Of a DNA stretch of 64,000 bases, positions 1 through 10,960 are shown piece by piece. The position numbers were made by a program, and so were the translations under genes. The notes below the pieces were generated by a model. The model did not search any database. It was not told the DNA's origin and saw only the letters and a program-made list of their open reading frames with translations. Position 1 is the first letter of the stretch, and every line of letters starts with the position of its first letter. Source of the stretch: Acorus gramineus (taxonomy: Eukaryota > Streptophyta > Magnoliopsida > Acorales > Acoraceae); assembly GCA_030737835.1 (NCBI GenBank), contig CM060856.1:13185116-13249115 (forward strand), written 5' to 3'.

Positions 1-2700
1 TTCAGGGGTTCGCTCCCTGTGAAACTGGGCTATCTTTTCTATCAAGTGATAGTCCTCCAGCAGAATGGGCCCTGTCAACCCATTCAAACATTGGAAAATG
101 TTATTCATTCATTTTTTGCCTACCAAAAACTCATAACACTAGTGTCTTTATTTTTTAAAAAACACCTAGTAAATCCATATAACCCTCTGAAAACACCTAG
201 TAAATCAAAATAACCCCTTGAATAAAGTTTTTGTTAATAGATGATGAATTTTGCACATATTTCATTTAGTTAACCTTGACTGATAACACGATATACTAAA
301 AAAACCGCTATAATGGGTTAAAACTGTAAAAAAATCATATGCAAATGATAATTTTACTCTTTCTGAATATATTATGAAACTCTATCCAAAGAGGTAAAAT
401 CATCATTTATAGAAGATTTTTCGCTTTTTAAACACATTGTAAGTTTTTTTTTGTATATTGTGTTTTCTAACAGGGTTAATCAAACATAATATTCACAAAA
501 TATTCATCATCATCTGTAAGCATAAATATTTTTCAAGGGGTTATTTAGATTTACTAAATGTTTTCAAGGGGATATATGAATTTTAAGAAAAGTCAATGAC
601 TTATATGAATTTCAATCAGTTACAGGGGTCATATGAATTTTTCCCTTTTTTTTGTGAAGCTACAGTGATATTTTATCGGATCTAAAACATTCAACGTTCC
701 AATATGATCAGGACGTAGTTAACTGCGCCCATCTTTTTATTTTGCACACCCCTCCGCATTGTACAAGTGTGATGAGAGGGGTGTGCAAAGTATGAGAGAC
801 AACTTATAAAATATAAATATCTTAGACCAATTAGAACATATGTGGAGGGACCGGATCCAGTCTAGTCAGTGTTGAATTGAACAACGTGAAAATTGAATTA
901 CACTACTTATAAATTGAACTGTGCAACCAATAAATTATTTGGTATATATTTCATTCTTTTATTGAATCCAATCAACTATTGAAAAAAATATGAATTCCTA
1001 AGTATCATCAGTATCCAATAGGAAAGTAAAATATATATCCAATAATTGATTGTGCAGTTCAATTTATAGGTGGTGCAGTTCGATTTTTACTTCGTCCAGT
1101 TCGATACTGACCGAACTGACTGGATTCGATCTCATATGGGGATCAACCAAAACCCCTTTTGCATTGATTCATAACGGATGTATATACTTTATTGAATTTT
1201 TTATATTTTCTATAAATTAATCCATTCAATTCATTAAAGAATATCATTCATCTTTGTAAAAGCATACACTATTTATTTTTAAAAATTAAAACGTGTGAGA
1301 ACTAAATTTAGGACCAGAAAAAAGACGGTTTATAACATTACTTTTTAAATATTTTATTTTATTAAAAAATATACAAATGAAACGATCATTTACAATCATA
1401 TTTTATTCTAATTTTCACTTTTCTCAAACAATAATATCTCCAAAAATCCTCTTGATTAGGCATATATACAATTCTCTCAATTATCCAACAAAATATATAT
1501 CCAACTATGAATCGGTTTAAAAAAAAAACAGAAATTATCCTATCAAAGACATGGATAAAAATATGAGAAATCGACCTTAAAATATCTAAATTTGTCATAT
1601 ATTATAAAATTATTTATGTTTATATTATATTATTTTAATTCAATGAACATCACAATCCTCAAAAAAATTAAATAGCTCTTGACTTCTGTTTTTACTAAAT
1701 TACCAGAGATAGCCTCTCATCGTTAACATGTCACATGATCACTCTCTAACTAATGTTTTTTTTAAAACATGTAAAAAACATTTGTATCGGTTCTAAATTT
1801 ACAAGCAAACTGAATTCAAACATTAAGATCCATATTTAAGGATGGATGAGGATATTATACTAAAGTATAAATTTTAATAATAATCCAAAGCAACGGTCAA
1901 ATGTCAAGATCTGATGACAAGATCTAATGATCTAAAACACAGATATTGAAAAAAAAAAAAAAAAAAACAGAATTTTATTTTATTTTATTTTTTGGCATCC
2001 ACGAGAACATTAAAAAATAAAAACCCTCACAACAATGGCCGATTTTTAAAATTAATTTTGTGTTTAATATCAATTACAAATCCATCCTCACCTGTTTTTA
2101 TTAGTAAAACCTGTCCTATTATCCTATACCAGGGTCCACAGTCCACAAACAGATCCATTTTTTTTTTTTAATCAATACTTATGCCGATGCAGAGCCAGAA
2201 CTGGATCTTCCATCTTCCTTATTTTTATTTAATTTTTCATTGCAATTTGAGAATTTTTTATTATAAAAAAGTCTTAAAAAACTCCCTCAGTTTGTTTTGC
2301 TGATAAAAATTATAATAAAAACATGCCTTTTCAAATAATCAAACAAATCAGGATTCAAAATAAAAAAGAAAACGAAGTGATGATCAGTATAATCAATACC
2401 GCGAGATCCAACGGTGAGGGCGGTGTTGTTGTTATAAACGGGTGCACCGGAATTGGTGGTCCAGAATGGCGTGTTGTAAGCGCTCGACGGCCGGTGCTAC
2501 ATGCGTCACCACATGTAACAATTTAATAATAATCAATAACATAATATAATTACAATAATAATTAAAATTTTATATTTAATTCAAACCACACCACCCAACA
2601 AAACCATAGCCTCAGACCTTTTAAAGAAAATGAAGAATTAAAAAAACCCAAACAATTAAACATGCATTCTAAGAGAACTGTTCACCTTGTAAGGATCCAT
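1..2700 (-). CDS. CAT: Catalase, 5' part only (cut by left window edge)
   Basis: Peroxisomal haem enzyme that splits H2O2 into water and oxygen. Three minus-strand exons are visible: 2700-2686 (five codons, MDPYK), 2496-2400 and 71-1. Joined, they begin [20 protein letters not shown] and continue into the conserved stretches [12 protein letters not shown] and [20 protein letters not shown], the standard N-terminus of plant catalases. Introns are 189 bp and 2328 bp, both GT-AG, and the junctions keep frame (exon 2 ends one base into the Gly codon of SRG). The tiny first exon is common in plant catalase genes. The haem-binding and catalytic core and the C-terminal peroxisomal signal would lie left of base 1, so completeness cannot be judged. 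Intron 2 holds two foldback repeats and another sits just upstream of the TATA box. Family assignment is very secure; which paralogue is unknown. Confidence 0.93.
150..645. repeat. Foldback element, copy A, in catalase intron 2
   Basis: The two halves are imperfect inverted repeats. The left half reads AACACCTAGTAAAT...GATGATGAATT and the right half ATTCATCATCATCTGT...TTTACTAAATG...TTTTTCCC. The same sequence recurs at 2909-3443 and 6389-6825. The outer left terminus (GGGAAAAAT...) is missing here and no flanking duplication is seen, so this copy is 5'-truncated. Boundaries are good to about 15 bp. Confidence 0.7.
835..1140. repeat. Short foldback (MITE-like) repeat in catalase intron 2
   Basis: Inverted arms: GGATCCAGTCTAGTCAGTGT with ATTGAACTGTGCAACCAAT on the left, and the complementary GTGCAGTTCAATTTATAG and GAACTGACTGGATTCGAT on the right, around an AT-rich centre. 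No coding capacity. A related scrap (AATTGTGCAGG...) appears near 22870. Ends are approximate and I found no target-site duplication. Confidence 0.5.
1141..2399. other. Remainder of catalase intron 2
   Basis: AT-rich intron sequence with A and T homopolymers (for example the A-run near 1950). I see no exon, RNA gene or clear element in it. The short open frames here have no recognisable product. Confidence 0.6.
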
Positions 2701-2794
2701 GGCTGTTCAAGGAGAGAAGATGAGATGGGGATGATGAGGAGGGGGGGTGGTTGTTGAGCAGTCGTGTGTCTTCCACATTAAACATCAGCAAATG

Positions 2795-2808
2795 CTTTAT
2801 ATATATAG
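2795..2808 (-). promoter_or_regulatory. TATA box of the catalase gene
   Basis: The plus strand reads CTTTATATATATAG, so the minus strand reads CTATATATATAAAG, a strong TATA box. It lies 95 bp upstream of the catalase ATG (2700), which would place transcription start near 2770 and give a 5' UTR of about 70 nt. No upstream CCAAT or G-box was assigned. Confidence 0.6.
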
Positions 2809-2908
2809 TGCTCTAAAATTAACCTTTTTACTTTTCCTTTTTAAGTTTTACCAAGTTACAGTCTCACTTACTTACACGTACTTTGATTTTTTATGGTATT
2901 TTTATGTT

Positions 2909-3443
2909 GGGAAAAATCCATATAAACCCCCTGTAAACTGATATAAATCCATATAATTCTTTGATTTTTTTTAAAATTTATATAATCCCTTGAAAATATC
3001 TAGTAAATTTAAATAACCTACTGAATAAAATTTTCATATAGATGATGAATATTTTACGAATATTTCATTTTGTTAATCCTCACTGAAGATACAGTATACT
3101 AAAAAATCACTACAATGTGTTAAAAATATAAAAAATATTCTATAAATGACGATTTTTTTATATCTAAATATGGCTTTATAATATATCCAGAGAGAGCAAA
3201 ATCGTCACTTTCATATGATTTTGTGCATTTTTAACACATTGTAGTAGTTTTTAGTATATTTTATCTTCAGTCAGGGTTAACTAAACAAAATATTTATAAA
3301 ATATTCATCATTTATTAACAAAAAATTTATTTAGGGAGTTATTTGAATTTACTAGGTGTTTTCAGATGGTTATAAAAATTTTAAAAAATATCGAGGGTTA
3401 CATGAATTTCAATCAGATTTTAAAGGTTGTATAGATTTTTCCC
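2909..3443. mobile_element. Foldback element copy B with 9-bp target duplication (Mutator-like MITE candidate)
   Basis: A 535 bp element starting GGGAAAAATCCATATAAACC and ending ATAGATTTTTCCC, with the halves complementary over most of their length. It is flanked on both sides by TTTTATGTT (2900-2908 and 3444-3452). A 9-bp duplication is typical of Mutator-like transposons; the element codes for nothing, so it is non-autonomous. It sits only about 100 bp upstream of the catalase TATA box and so forms part of the proximal promoter. Confidence 0.75.
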
Positions 3444-3476
3444 TTTTATGTTTCACGTAAAAAAATAATATAATAT

Positions 3477-4120
3477 AGGAAAAAATCTTCTTAACTCCTT
3501 GAAATCTTCTTGAAATCACAAAAAGTCCCTCTAAAGTCAGAAAATCATCCTAGGTCCTTATAAAATGTATATGGTTAACAAATTTAGTCCCCCGATCAAG
3601 AGTATATTGAAATAAATCCTCAGAAACTTACTAAAATTGGATTAAGTCCCTATAAACTTTATTAAATCAGATTTAGTTCTTTTGTAAGATGAAAATACCC
3701 ACGTCATTTTTTAATTAACATCTCCATCTCCTGAAATGTCATCCTCATCTGTAAAAAAAATATCCATCAAACCTCATTTGATCTATAAAATTGAGTCATT
3801 TTTTAATTTTTTCACCTCCTTCTCGGTCTTAGAGACTGAGCAAAAAAAAATTACAGCTTCATCAACTCTATTACAAAATCAATAGAGAAAACAATTTAAA
3901 AACCCAATCAAAATTTTATAATACATTCTTAATTCAAAATTACTAGCAATAAAAAGCATAGCACTTTTATTATAAAATTATAATTTGTTTAATAAAATTA
4001 AAATAAATCAGTATATTTTTAGATAATCACATGGATTTTTTGTAATTTTAAGAAGATTTAAGGGAGTTAAGACGATTTTTAAATTTCACGAGGACTTTTT
4101 TCGATTTTCATAAGTTTTCA
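3477..4120. repeat. Probable second foldback repeat
   Basis: Starts GGAAAAAATCTTCTTAACTC and near 4040-4100 shows the inverse (AAGGGAGTTAAGACGATTTTT and GAGGACTTTTTTCGATT against AAAAAGTCC). This resembles the neighbouring foldback elements but belongs to a different family. Internal sequence is AT-rich with no open frame. Ends are uncertain and no target duplication was found. Confidence 0.4.
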
Positions 4121-5520
4121 AGGATAAAAATAGATTTTTTTCAATAAAGAAAATATATTAAAAAGGCATAACAGTAATTTATCATACATGGTTAAGGTTA
4201 ACCACACATCTGGTTAGTTATAGAGATTAAAATAAATATTATCTAATAAGATAGGGACCTGAGAAAAAATTTATCAATTTTACATGAATTTTTTTTTATT
4301 TTCATAAATTTCAAGCGAACTATATCGATTTTTCCCTATAATATATATATAATTCGTAATCTGTATTGAGACACATTTGGATGTAATACAGGATTCATCA
4401 AGCGGGATCGTAAACTGAAGTATCAGTCACTTTGACTTCCACTCACATTCCATTTCGATTAGACAGAACACCCAATTAAATGGCGTCTGATCTCTTTCAC
4501 TGTGATTTTTAGTTATCGCTAACGTTTTTTTTTTTTCAGAGAATCTATTATATTGAAAAAAAACAAAATTAAAATGAAATTCTATTTTTGAATCAGAGTT
4601 ACTGTACTTTATTTCATTACAAGTGTGTTTAGGTTCGTGATGGTATGGATTCTGTTTTTAAAAAACAAACATACATAAATCAACATGGATAGATCCAAAC
4701 ACAAAATGGACGGTTGCCTTCCAAACAAAAAACACACTTTTCAAACGCTTCAATAATTAAGGCCCTGCTTGGATTTATGTTTGAGCAAATTTTACGTTTG
4801 AAAAGTAAAAGATTCTCAAACACGAATCCAATTACATTTTCAATGTTAACTTTTCAAAACCGTTCATGTTTTTTCAGTCTAAAAAATTCAGCTATTACAA
4901 GATTTTAAGAATCTCTACATTTTAACTATATATTCAAATACATTCTTTTTTTTAAAAAAAAAAATTGAGTTTAAATAACACAATGTGAAATGAATAAAAA
5001 GATTCAACCAACATTAAGATCATTAAACACAAGACTCACAAGTCTCAAAAGAAAGAAAACATAAAATAATATCGATAACAAAAGTGTTTTATCCTAAGTT
5101 ATAAGTCTCCATTTCAAACCAATTATAACAAAAAAATTAACAAATTATTAAAAATAATTTAAAAAAATTAATTATATCTGAATGCAAGGGATTCTAGATG
5201 ATACTCAAAATTGATAGTGATCAATTTCGATTTATTAGACTAAAATAAAATCACTAATTTAAATACCCAGACACAGAAAGAATAGAAAAATAAAGATCCG
5301 TAGTGTGGCGTAACCATTACATGTAAAATTTCATGCTGATATCAGGGCTCGTGATTTCTGCTAGCTGATTTTTTTATTTTTTTTTTGTAATTATTTGATA
5401 ATTATTTTTTATGGATAAAAATTTAACATAGATGATAAGAATCAACAGCCCAATCTCACGATCAAACGGGCCTACATTGCGTACCAACTGGGAAATTTTC
5501 CAAGTGATGAGGGAGATATT
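4121..5520. other. Intergenic, AT-rich, no gene seen
   Basis: Between the catalase promoter and the GC-richer block at 5.5 kb. It contains repeat scraps, including a motif GGCCCTGCTTGGATTT near 4761 that resembles the end of a Harbinger- or hAT-type MITE, but no matching right end was established. No exon, tRNA or conserved protein segment was recognised. Confidence 0.5.
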
Positions 5521-5830
5521 TTGTCGGTGACACGGTTACTCGCAAGTTGCATGGAATTAGGCAGAGTTAGGACGATCAGTGTGAGACAGGCGCACGTGAT
5601 CACAGGTCATCCCTTACCCACACCCATTGATGCGGGTCAGTGCCTTATCTGCGACTCTGCATACGTGTTCTTCTTCCATTCGCACATAATGTCTCTTCCT
5701 TATCTCTAACAGTCCCCCACTGTGACTGATTGGGTTTATTGTTGGAAGTCACTGATGGGGCTTCTGCCTTCTGTTGAAGAGAAGCCTATCACAGGTTGTC
5801 ACGTGTCCTGTCTTTGTCTTTTTGGTGGTG
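5521..5830. promoter_or_regulatory. GC-richer block with two G-boxes
   Basis: Less AT-rich than its surroundings, with palindromic CACGTG motifs at 5593-5598 and 5800-5805 and a CCCCCACTGTGA stretch between them. CACGTG is the core bound by plant bZIP and bHLH factors. I could not attach it to a gene: short frames exist on the plus strand but none looks like a known protein. It could be a promoter of an unrecognised transcript or chance. Confidence 0.25.
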
Positions 5831-6388
5831 GTGGTGGGGGAGGGAGGGCGGCTAGGCTGTCGTTTTGGCGTGTTTTTTGGCTTGGAAAGATTTTTTTTTT
5901 TTTTTGGTGTCATCGAAAGATGAAAGATTTGGGTGAGTGTAAAAATGAAGCATTTGTGAGGAAAAAATCCGAAATGAGAGTCATTTTCTTTATCATCGGT
6001 CCGTTTTGCTCAACGTTTGTGGAAACTCAGGACAGTGATGAAGTTTTCATGCGTTTGAAAAAAAAACAAAAAAAATAAAGATAGATATGGGTGAAAGAAA
6101 ATGAAGGGTTGTGAGGGAAAATCGGAGCTAAGAGAGTCCTTTTTCTTGACTAAACGTGCGATGAGAATAGTTAGGATGAGTATGGTGTTTCAATGATTCG
6201 TTATTAATTTAATGTTATCAATGAAGAAGACACCATCGATGTGAATCCAATAATTTCGGTGCTTTCTGTGATTAATGTTTTGTCAATGTAAAGGATTTGT
6301 TGGTCATTTAATTGGGGGAGAAATGGATTCGTGTGTTCTATGTAATAAGAAAATTGTTAATTTTGTGTCATCTGATGCTTTTATGAAA
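5831..6388. other. Intergenic, nothing recognised
   Basis: G/T-rich then AT-rich sequence with a plus-strand open frame to about 6078 that begins inside a poly-Gly (GGTGGT) run and looks non-coding. No motif was recognised. Confidence 0.5.
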
Positions 6389-6825
6389 TGGAAAATTTCA
6401 TATAACCCCCTGTTTTTTTTTTAAATTCATATAACCCCCTAATAACACCTATTAAATTTAAATAATCTATTAAATAAAATTTTTGTTAATAGATAATGAA
6501 TATTTTATTAATATTTTATTTGATTAACTCTGACTAAAAACACAATATATTAAAAAAATTATTACAATATGTTAAAAATATGAAAAATCTTATAAAAATA
6601 ACGATTTTACCCTCTCTAAATATATTATATAACTATATTTGAAAAAACAAAATCATTAGTTATAGAAGATTTTTTATATTTTTGACACGTAAAATTTTTT
6701 TAGTATACTGTGTTTCCTACCAAGGTTATAATATTCACAAAATATTCATCATATGTAAATGTAAATTTTATTCAAAGGATTATATGGATTTCATTCATTT
6801 TACATAGGGTTATATAGATTTTTCC
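6389..6825. mobile_element. Foldback element copy C with target duplication
   Basis: Same family as 150-645 and 2909-3443: TGGAAAATTTCATATAACCC at the left, GGGTTATATAGATTTTTCC at the right, with an inverted-repeat interior. Flanked by TTTTATGAAA at 6379-6388 and 6826-6835 (10 identical bases, compatible with a 9-bp duplication plus one chance match). Somewhat diverged and shorter than copy B. Confidence 0.7.
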
Positions 6826-6942
6826 TTTTATGAAAATATGAATTTTATTAAATAAATATATACTTAAAGAAATGACACAGTTAATCCCAATGCTAATCCA
6901 GAAGAGATAATCATTCTCTAATTTAATTTAATTTTTAATCTA

Positions 6943-6962
6943 TATATATATATATATATATA
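6943..6962. repeat. (TA)n microsatellite
   Basis: About ten TA dinucleotides in a row at the downstream edge of foldback copy C's flank. Simple repeat with no other feature. Confidence 0.8.
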
Positions 6963-7028
6963 TCACCACAACTAAAAACAAAACTGAAGCAAAACTAACA
7001 TCATAACCAGTAAGTCAATCATATCGCC

Positions 7029-7370
7029 AGCTCAGATCCATATCAAATAGAAAATTGGTCTTTCATGTTCATGCAATCATGCATCTGAAGTGGGGTTGAA
7101 TCTACAGGTACCAGTTGTCTTTTAGAATAGTAGAGATGGTTATCTTTCAATAACTGACAAGGGGCATGACCATACCACATAAGCAGAAGGCAAAGCAGCC
7201 ACCATCCGCTCAGATCCGTATCAAAGTGAAAATTAGTCTTCATGTTCATGCATCTGAAGGAGGGTTGAATCTAGAAGTACCAGTTGCCTTGAATAATAGA
7301 GATAGTTATCTTTCAATAACTGACAAGGGGCCTGACCATACCACATGAGCAGAAGGCAAAGCAACCACCA
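7029..7370. repeat. Tandem duplication, unit about 180 bp, two copies
   Basis: GCTCAGATCCATATCAAA at 7029 recurs as GCTCAGATCCGTATCAAA at about 7209. Both copies continue through GGTTATCTTTCAATAACTGA or its close variant to ACCATACCACAT. In the second copy one plus frame stays open for 60 codons (SLHVHASEGGLNLEVPV...), but the first copy has stops, so coding status is doubtful. It lies 3' of the unnamed minus-strand gene. Confidence 0.7.
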
Positions 7371-7379
7371 CCCACACTA

Positions 7380-7660
7380 CATGCCAGGCCGCGCAATCAC
7401 CAAGGATGTCGACACTGCTCGCGCCACCCCTTTCGAGGGCAGCGATGAATTAGAGGGGACCAGAGACCTGGTGGTCTTGTTGAAGGAGCTGTTGAGGAGA
7501 AATTGTACTGTTTGAGGCGAGTGAGCCCTGAGCTGTTATCGGTTAGAGAGGAACGATCACAGCCGTTCATTCTTTGATCCCGGACTCGTGGCAGAGGTTG
7601 AGCTTATCCTGAGCAAGGAACGTACAATTCCTGGCCTCTGTTTCGGTCCATATCCTGTAT
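7380..7660. other. GC-rich island with coding-like segments, unrecognised
   Basis: About half G+C in a much more AT-rich setting. Plus-strand frames give AITKDVDTARATPFEGSDEL (about 7395-7452) and SFFDPGLVAEVELILSKERT (about 7575-7635), in different frames with stops between. On the minus strand a splice-acceptor-like TTCTTCATACAG precedes a frame ending CHESGIKE at about 7578. It could be a captured gene fragment, a pseudogene remnant or an alternative 3' exon of the gene at 8037. I recognise no family. Confidence 0.3.
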
Positions 7661-8036
7661 GAAGAAAAATTAAATCCAAAAAAATGGCATCAACACAATC
7701 ACAAAACTGAGGAATAAAGCAAGCATATAAATATGGGTCCACAAAAAACCATAATGGAATTAGCAACTGCAATGCATTAGTTATTACATTCAACACAATA
7801 TATCATCAGAGGCAGAGACCAGCCTTTGAGCATATTCACAGATTACAACATCCCAAGTTTCATAGCAAGAGAAGCAGAAGTTAAATAGGGAGAGCTAAAC
7901 CAAAAAAGATTTTCCGAGGGGGGTTGCATTATGTTGACAGTTCATCAACAACCGACAGATATAAATACAACAGGGGTCTCCCAGCATGTGATCCCACCAT
8001 CGACGATACAACAGGTTTGCATGGTCCATCAGCATT

Positions 8037-9660
8037 TCACTTTCCCGGATGTGAGTATGGAGAGAAGGCTTCGTTTGCAGAAGGCGGTGTGTTATTTGGG
8101 GAAGCTTTCCCCAGAACGTTGAGCAATTTCATGCGTTGTATTTCTTTACCTGCAAATGCCACCAGAAAAAAACATCATGAATTTGGTAGTCTCAATGGGT
8201 TTGAACCGGTTTTGGGGATTTTGTTTTATCAAGAATCATAATTAATGCAAACTCGTTCTCAAACACCCCCAGCCATCCCGACTTTTGAAGAAAGCGAAAA
8301 CGAAAAACAACTTTTAGTTATGAAAAACAACTTTTCATGAATCCAATAAAAGTAAGAATCCTGAACAGTTGTTTTCAATAGTTGCTCTAAGTGGAAAGCT
8401 CTTTTTCAAACTTTTCCAAACACAAGATCATTTAAATATAAACGACAAGGCTGCACATGAGAATGTTATGTAGTTCTACAGAAGATTAATCCACACAAAG
8501 CCCACACTCAATCGAGACATTTCAGTAAATTTTCAGTTTTGCAAGGGGCAAGCCATTTCATAACAGGGACTAAACATTTGTTTTACAAACAGAACTTATC
8601 CATGTAAAGTCCATCATAGGGACCCTTTTGTTAGTAAATTGTTGTATGACAGGTTGAATTGAGGATGTGTAAATTGTTATACTAGAGACATATAACATAC
8701 AATTACCATTCTTTCCAAATGTGAAATATATATCATATATGGCAACTATTCAATAGGTAATCAAGGATTGAAGAACCAAACAATTACCTTCCTCCAATAA
8801 AAGCTGTATTGCTCTTTTCTCAAGTTCAACCGCATGTCTACTACGGCCTGCTGCGGATAGAGATCGAAGCACTAACACAATGAATCAAGTAGAGAGGAAC
8901 CATTTAGTATTAGAAAATTTCAATTATCATTGGCACAATGGAGAAATTAAAATCTTAACCATGTCAACATACTCTGCATATAGTCCTCCTGGTTCGATTG
9001 GTCCAATCTCTGGAGGTTCATCTGCAGTTGGAGGAATCTCTCCTTCCAGTGCAAATATTTCAGCCTATGACCGTTTCCCAAAACAGGAGTCCGAGTGGCA
9101 TTAGCATTGTTCAAGTCTAGTGGTGGATAACTAATCCCATGTATCCCAAGAGATTGGGAAAGTGAAGATCCCACAGGTGATGTTACTGAAGCCACTGGAA
9201 TAGGTGCAAATGCTGGATAACAAGAGATCTTAGGCTCCTGCGGTTGCTGCTGTTGGTGATGCACTTCTTGTTTTTCATTACTAGATTTTCCTGCATGCGG
9301 TGAACTGGAATTGCCCCTGTCTTCAGAACAATTTGCTTTGCCTGGTTCTGTTTCAGTTTTCCTTCGATGATACACTAAATGACCATTTGATCCACTGTTT
9401 CCAATGGCACTCGGTGAGCAATCTGGCTTATGTCTTTTAATACCAGAGGTCACTGCATTGTCTGCATCAGATGGATGGCGTTTAGGAAGTGGAGAACTTC
9501 CAGTTGATTTAGGAGTGATATTTCCACTTTCGTTTTGCAAATCCCTTGGAGCCACCTTCTTCCCTGGAACCGCTTGCAGTTTGTCAGAAGCGGGCATGCC
9601 ATTTCCACCATTGACGACTCCATACTCGTTGAATTTAGAGTCAATCATTTGTTGAACCAT
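8037..9660 (-). CDS. Unnamed plant-specific protein (294 aa), conserved C-terminal block
   Basis: Three coding exons: 9660-8973, 8871-8788 and 8149-8037 (885 bp including the stop). Junctions: donor GTATGT at 8972, acceptor TTGTGTTAG, donor GGTAATTG, acceptor TTTGCAG; all keep frame. The N-terminal two thirds are low complexity, with Ser/Pro/Gly-rich stretches, a basic KRHKPD patch (possible nuclear signal) and a Gln run (HHQQQQPQ). The C-terminal block is the conserved part: HWKERFLQLQMNLQRLDQ, then LRSLSAAGRSRHAVELEKRA and KEIQRMKLLNVLGK, predicted helical. I have seen this block in uncharacterised plant proteins but know no function. Start chosen at MVQQMIDSKFNEYG, the first Met after an upstream acceptor CTTCAG (exon start about 9720). 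The 5' UTR seems to continue in an exon at 14439-14530. Confidence 0.8.
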
Positions 9661-9990
9661 TGAGCAAAATGCAGGTTCTTATTCAGCATTCAGTTACAGG
9701 ACTTTGTGGTGAATCAAAATCTGAAGAATGGTGTAACCACCACTCTGCATAGATACACGCATGCATGCATGTATTTATGAATATAAAATAGAAATCCTCT
9801 GAGTGAAAAATAGAAACAGTATTAAATGTCTGAAGGAATGAAAAATAACAAGTCAACCATCGACCATGCAATGCAACAGAACCAACCATACTATAAAACA
9901 TAACGAAAATGTATATACATTTATCAATATGCGTGTGAAATAACACTTTAGGTGAAAAAAAATCTTAATGCTTGCCAACATGGCATTCCC

Positions 9991-10180
9991 CCCACCAGTG
10001 ACCATAGCGTAACGGTCAGAGCTTACCTCTGTCAAGGGTAGACCTCGGTATCGAGTCTTGACGTTGACTTAACCTTTGTGTATTTCTGTGGGTTCAAGGG
10101 TACACAGGCTAAGGTAGCTTACCCAACTCGACCGTAAGGCAAGCTACAAGGTCCCTCCGTAATTTAAAAAGAAAAAAAAA
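9991..10180 (+). mobile_element. tRNA-derived SINE with target-site duplication
   Basis: About 190 bp. A box A-like TAGCGTAACGGTCAGAGC at 10005 and a box B-like GGTATCGAGTC at 10047-10057 form a pol III internal promoter at tRNA-like spacing. The body ends in an A-rich tail (10166-10180). The 14-mer AACATGGCATTCCC occurs on both sides (9977-9990 and 10180-10193) as the target duplication. A 5'-truncated relative lies at 55873-56030. Inserted in the leader intron of the minus-strand gene. Confidence 0.85.
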
Positions 10181-10689
10181 ACATGGCATTCCCAGTGACC
10201 GAATCAAACCAAGAAAAATATGTGCTCCTTTAAAGGAAAATCTATACATGATCAATCATTTGCTCTCCCTCATGAGCTAAAGCAGCTCATCACTTCTCCA
10301 TGAAGCTGTCTGCTTGCCCAGTGATGGGGTCTGCAACAGTGCAAGACTACTTTCTGTGTAAGTTATACAAGAAAGATGCCATGAGGGTAAAATTGCAAAG
10401 ACTGGTGGATGCTAAAATGGATGGATTAAGTAAAAGTCTTCTTGATTTTCATATGAAAATCGTCCACATCATCCAATTGGAGTAAAACTCATTAGTCATA
10501 AGGAAACTAACATGGTCATTGAGGAATTTCTTATCCAGACAAAGACAACGGCCACATGCACAAGCGCGTATGAAAGATGCAAATCATATCAATACAATTT
10601 CTATATATTAATAACAAGATATTGGTAGCCACATCATCATATATATTTTCACATCATTAAAATAATAGATATAAATTACATCGTGCCTA

Positions 10690-10960
10690 CAGAACAGAGG
10701 TATGCATGAGCATCCGGGGGGATGTAACACAGGTATGAGGATGTCTTTATGTTAAAATTTAACAGCAACATGGACCGCTGAATATTCAGACACGTGAGCA
10801 CATGTTCGGTGTATTGGAGTTATTAAAGTGGACCTATTACCGGAAGCCCAGGGTTAGGGTTTTGTACATCTTGTATTTATATAAGAGACACTTCGGCCTC
10901 CGTTATTGAAAATAACATTACTTCATTAGTTTCTTCTCGGTAAACAGGCAACTGCACAAA
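10690..10960 (+). mobile_element. Possible solo LTR or LTR fragment
   Basis: Resembles plant Copia-type LTR ends: GGAGTTATTAAAGTGG, then GGGTTAGGGTTTTGTACATC, a TATA-like TATTTATATAAG and a downstream ACTTCGGCCTCCGTTATTG followed by AATAACATT. No target duplication, primer-binding site or internal domain was found, so the call rests on sequence style only. Confidence 0.3.

Noticed and set aside
5722..6078. 118-codon plus-strand ORF
   Set aside because: Contains a poly-Gly run from a GGT microsatellite and Lys-rich ends from A-runs; no homology-like pattern.
10005..10057. A tRNA gene
   Set aside because: Box A and box B are present, but there is no acceptor stem or anticodon arm, and the A tail and target duplication show it is a SINE.
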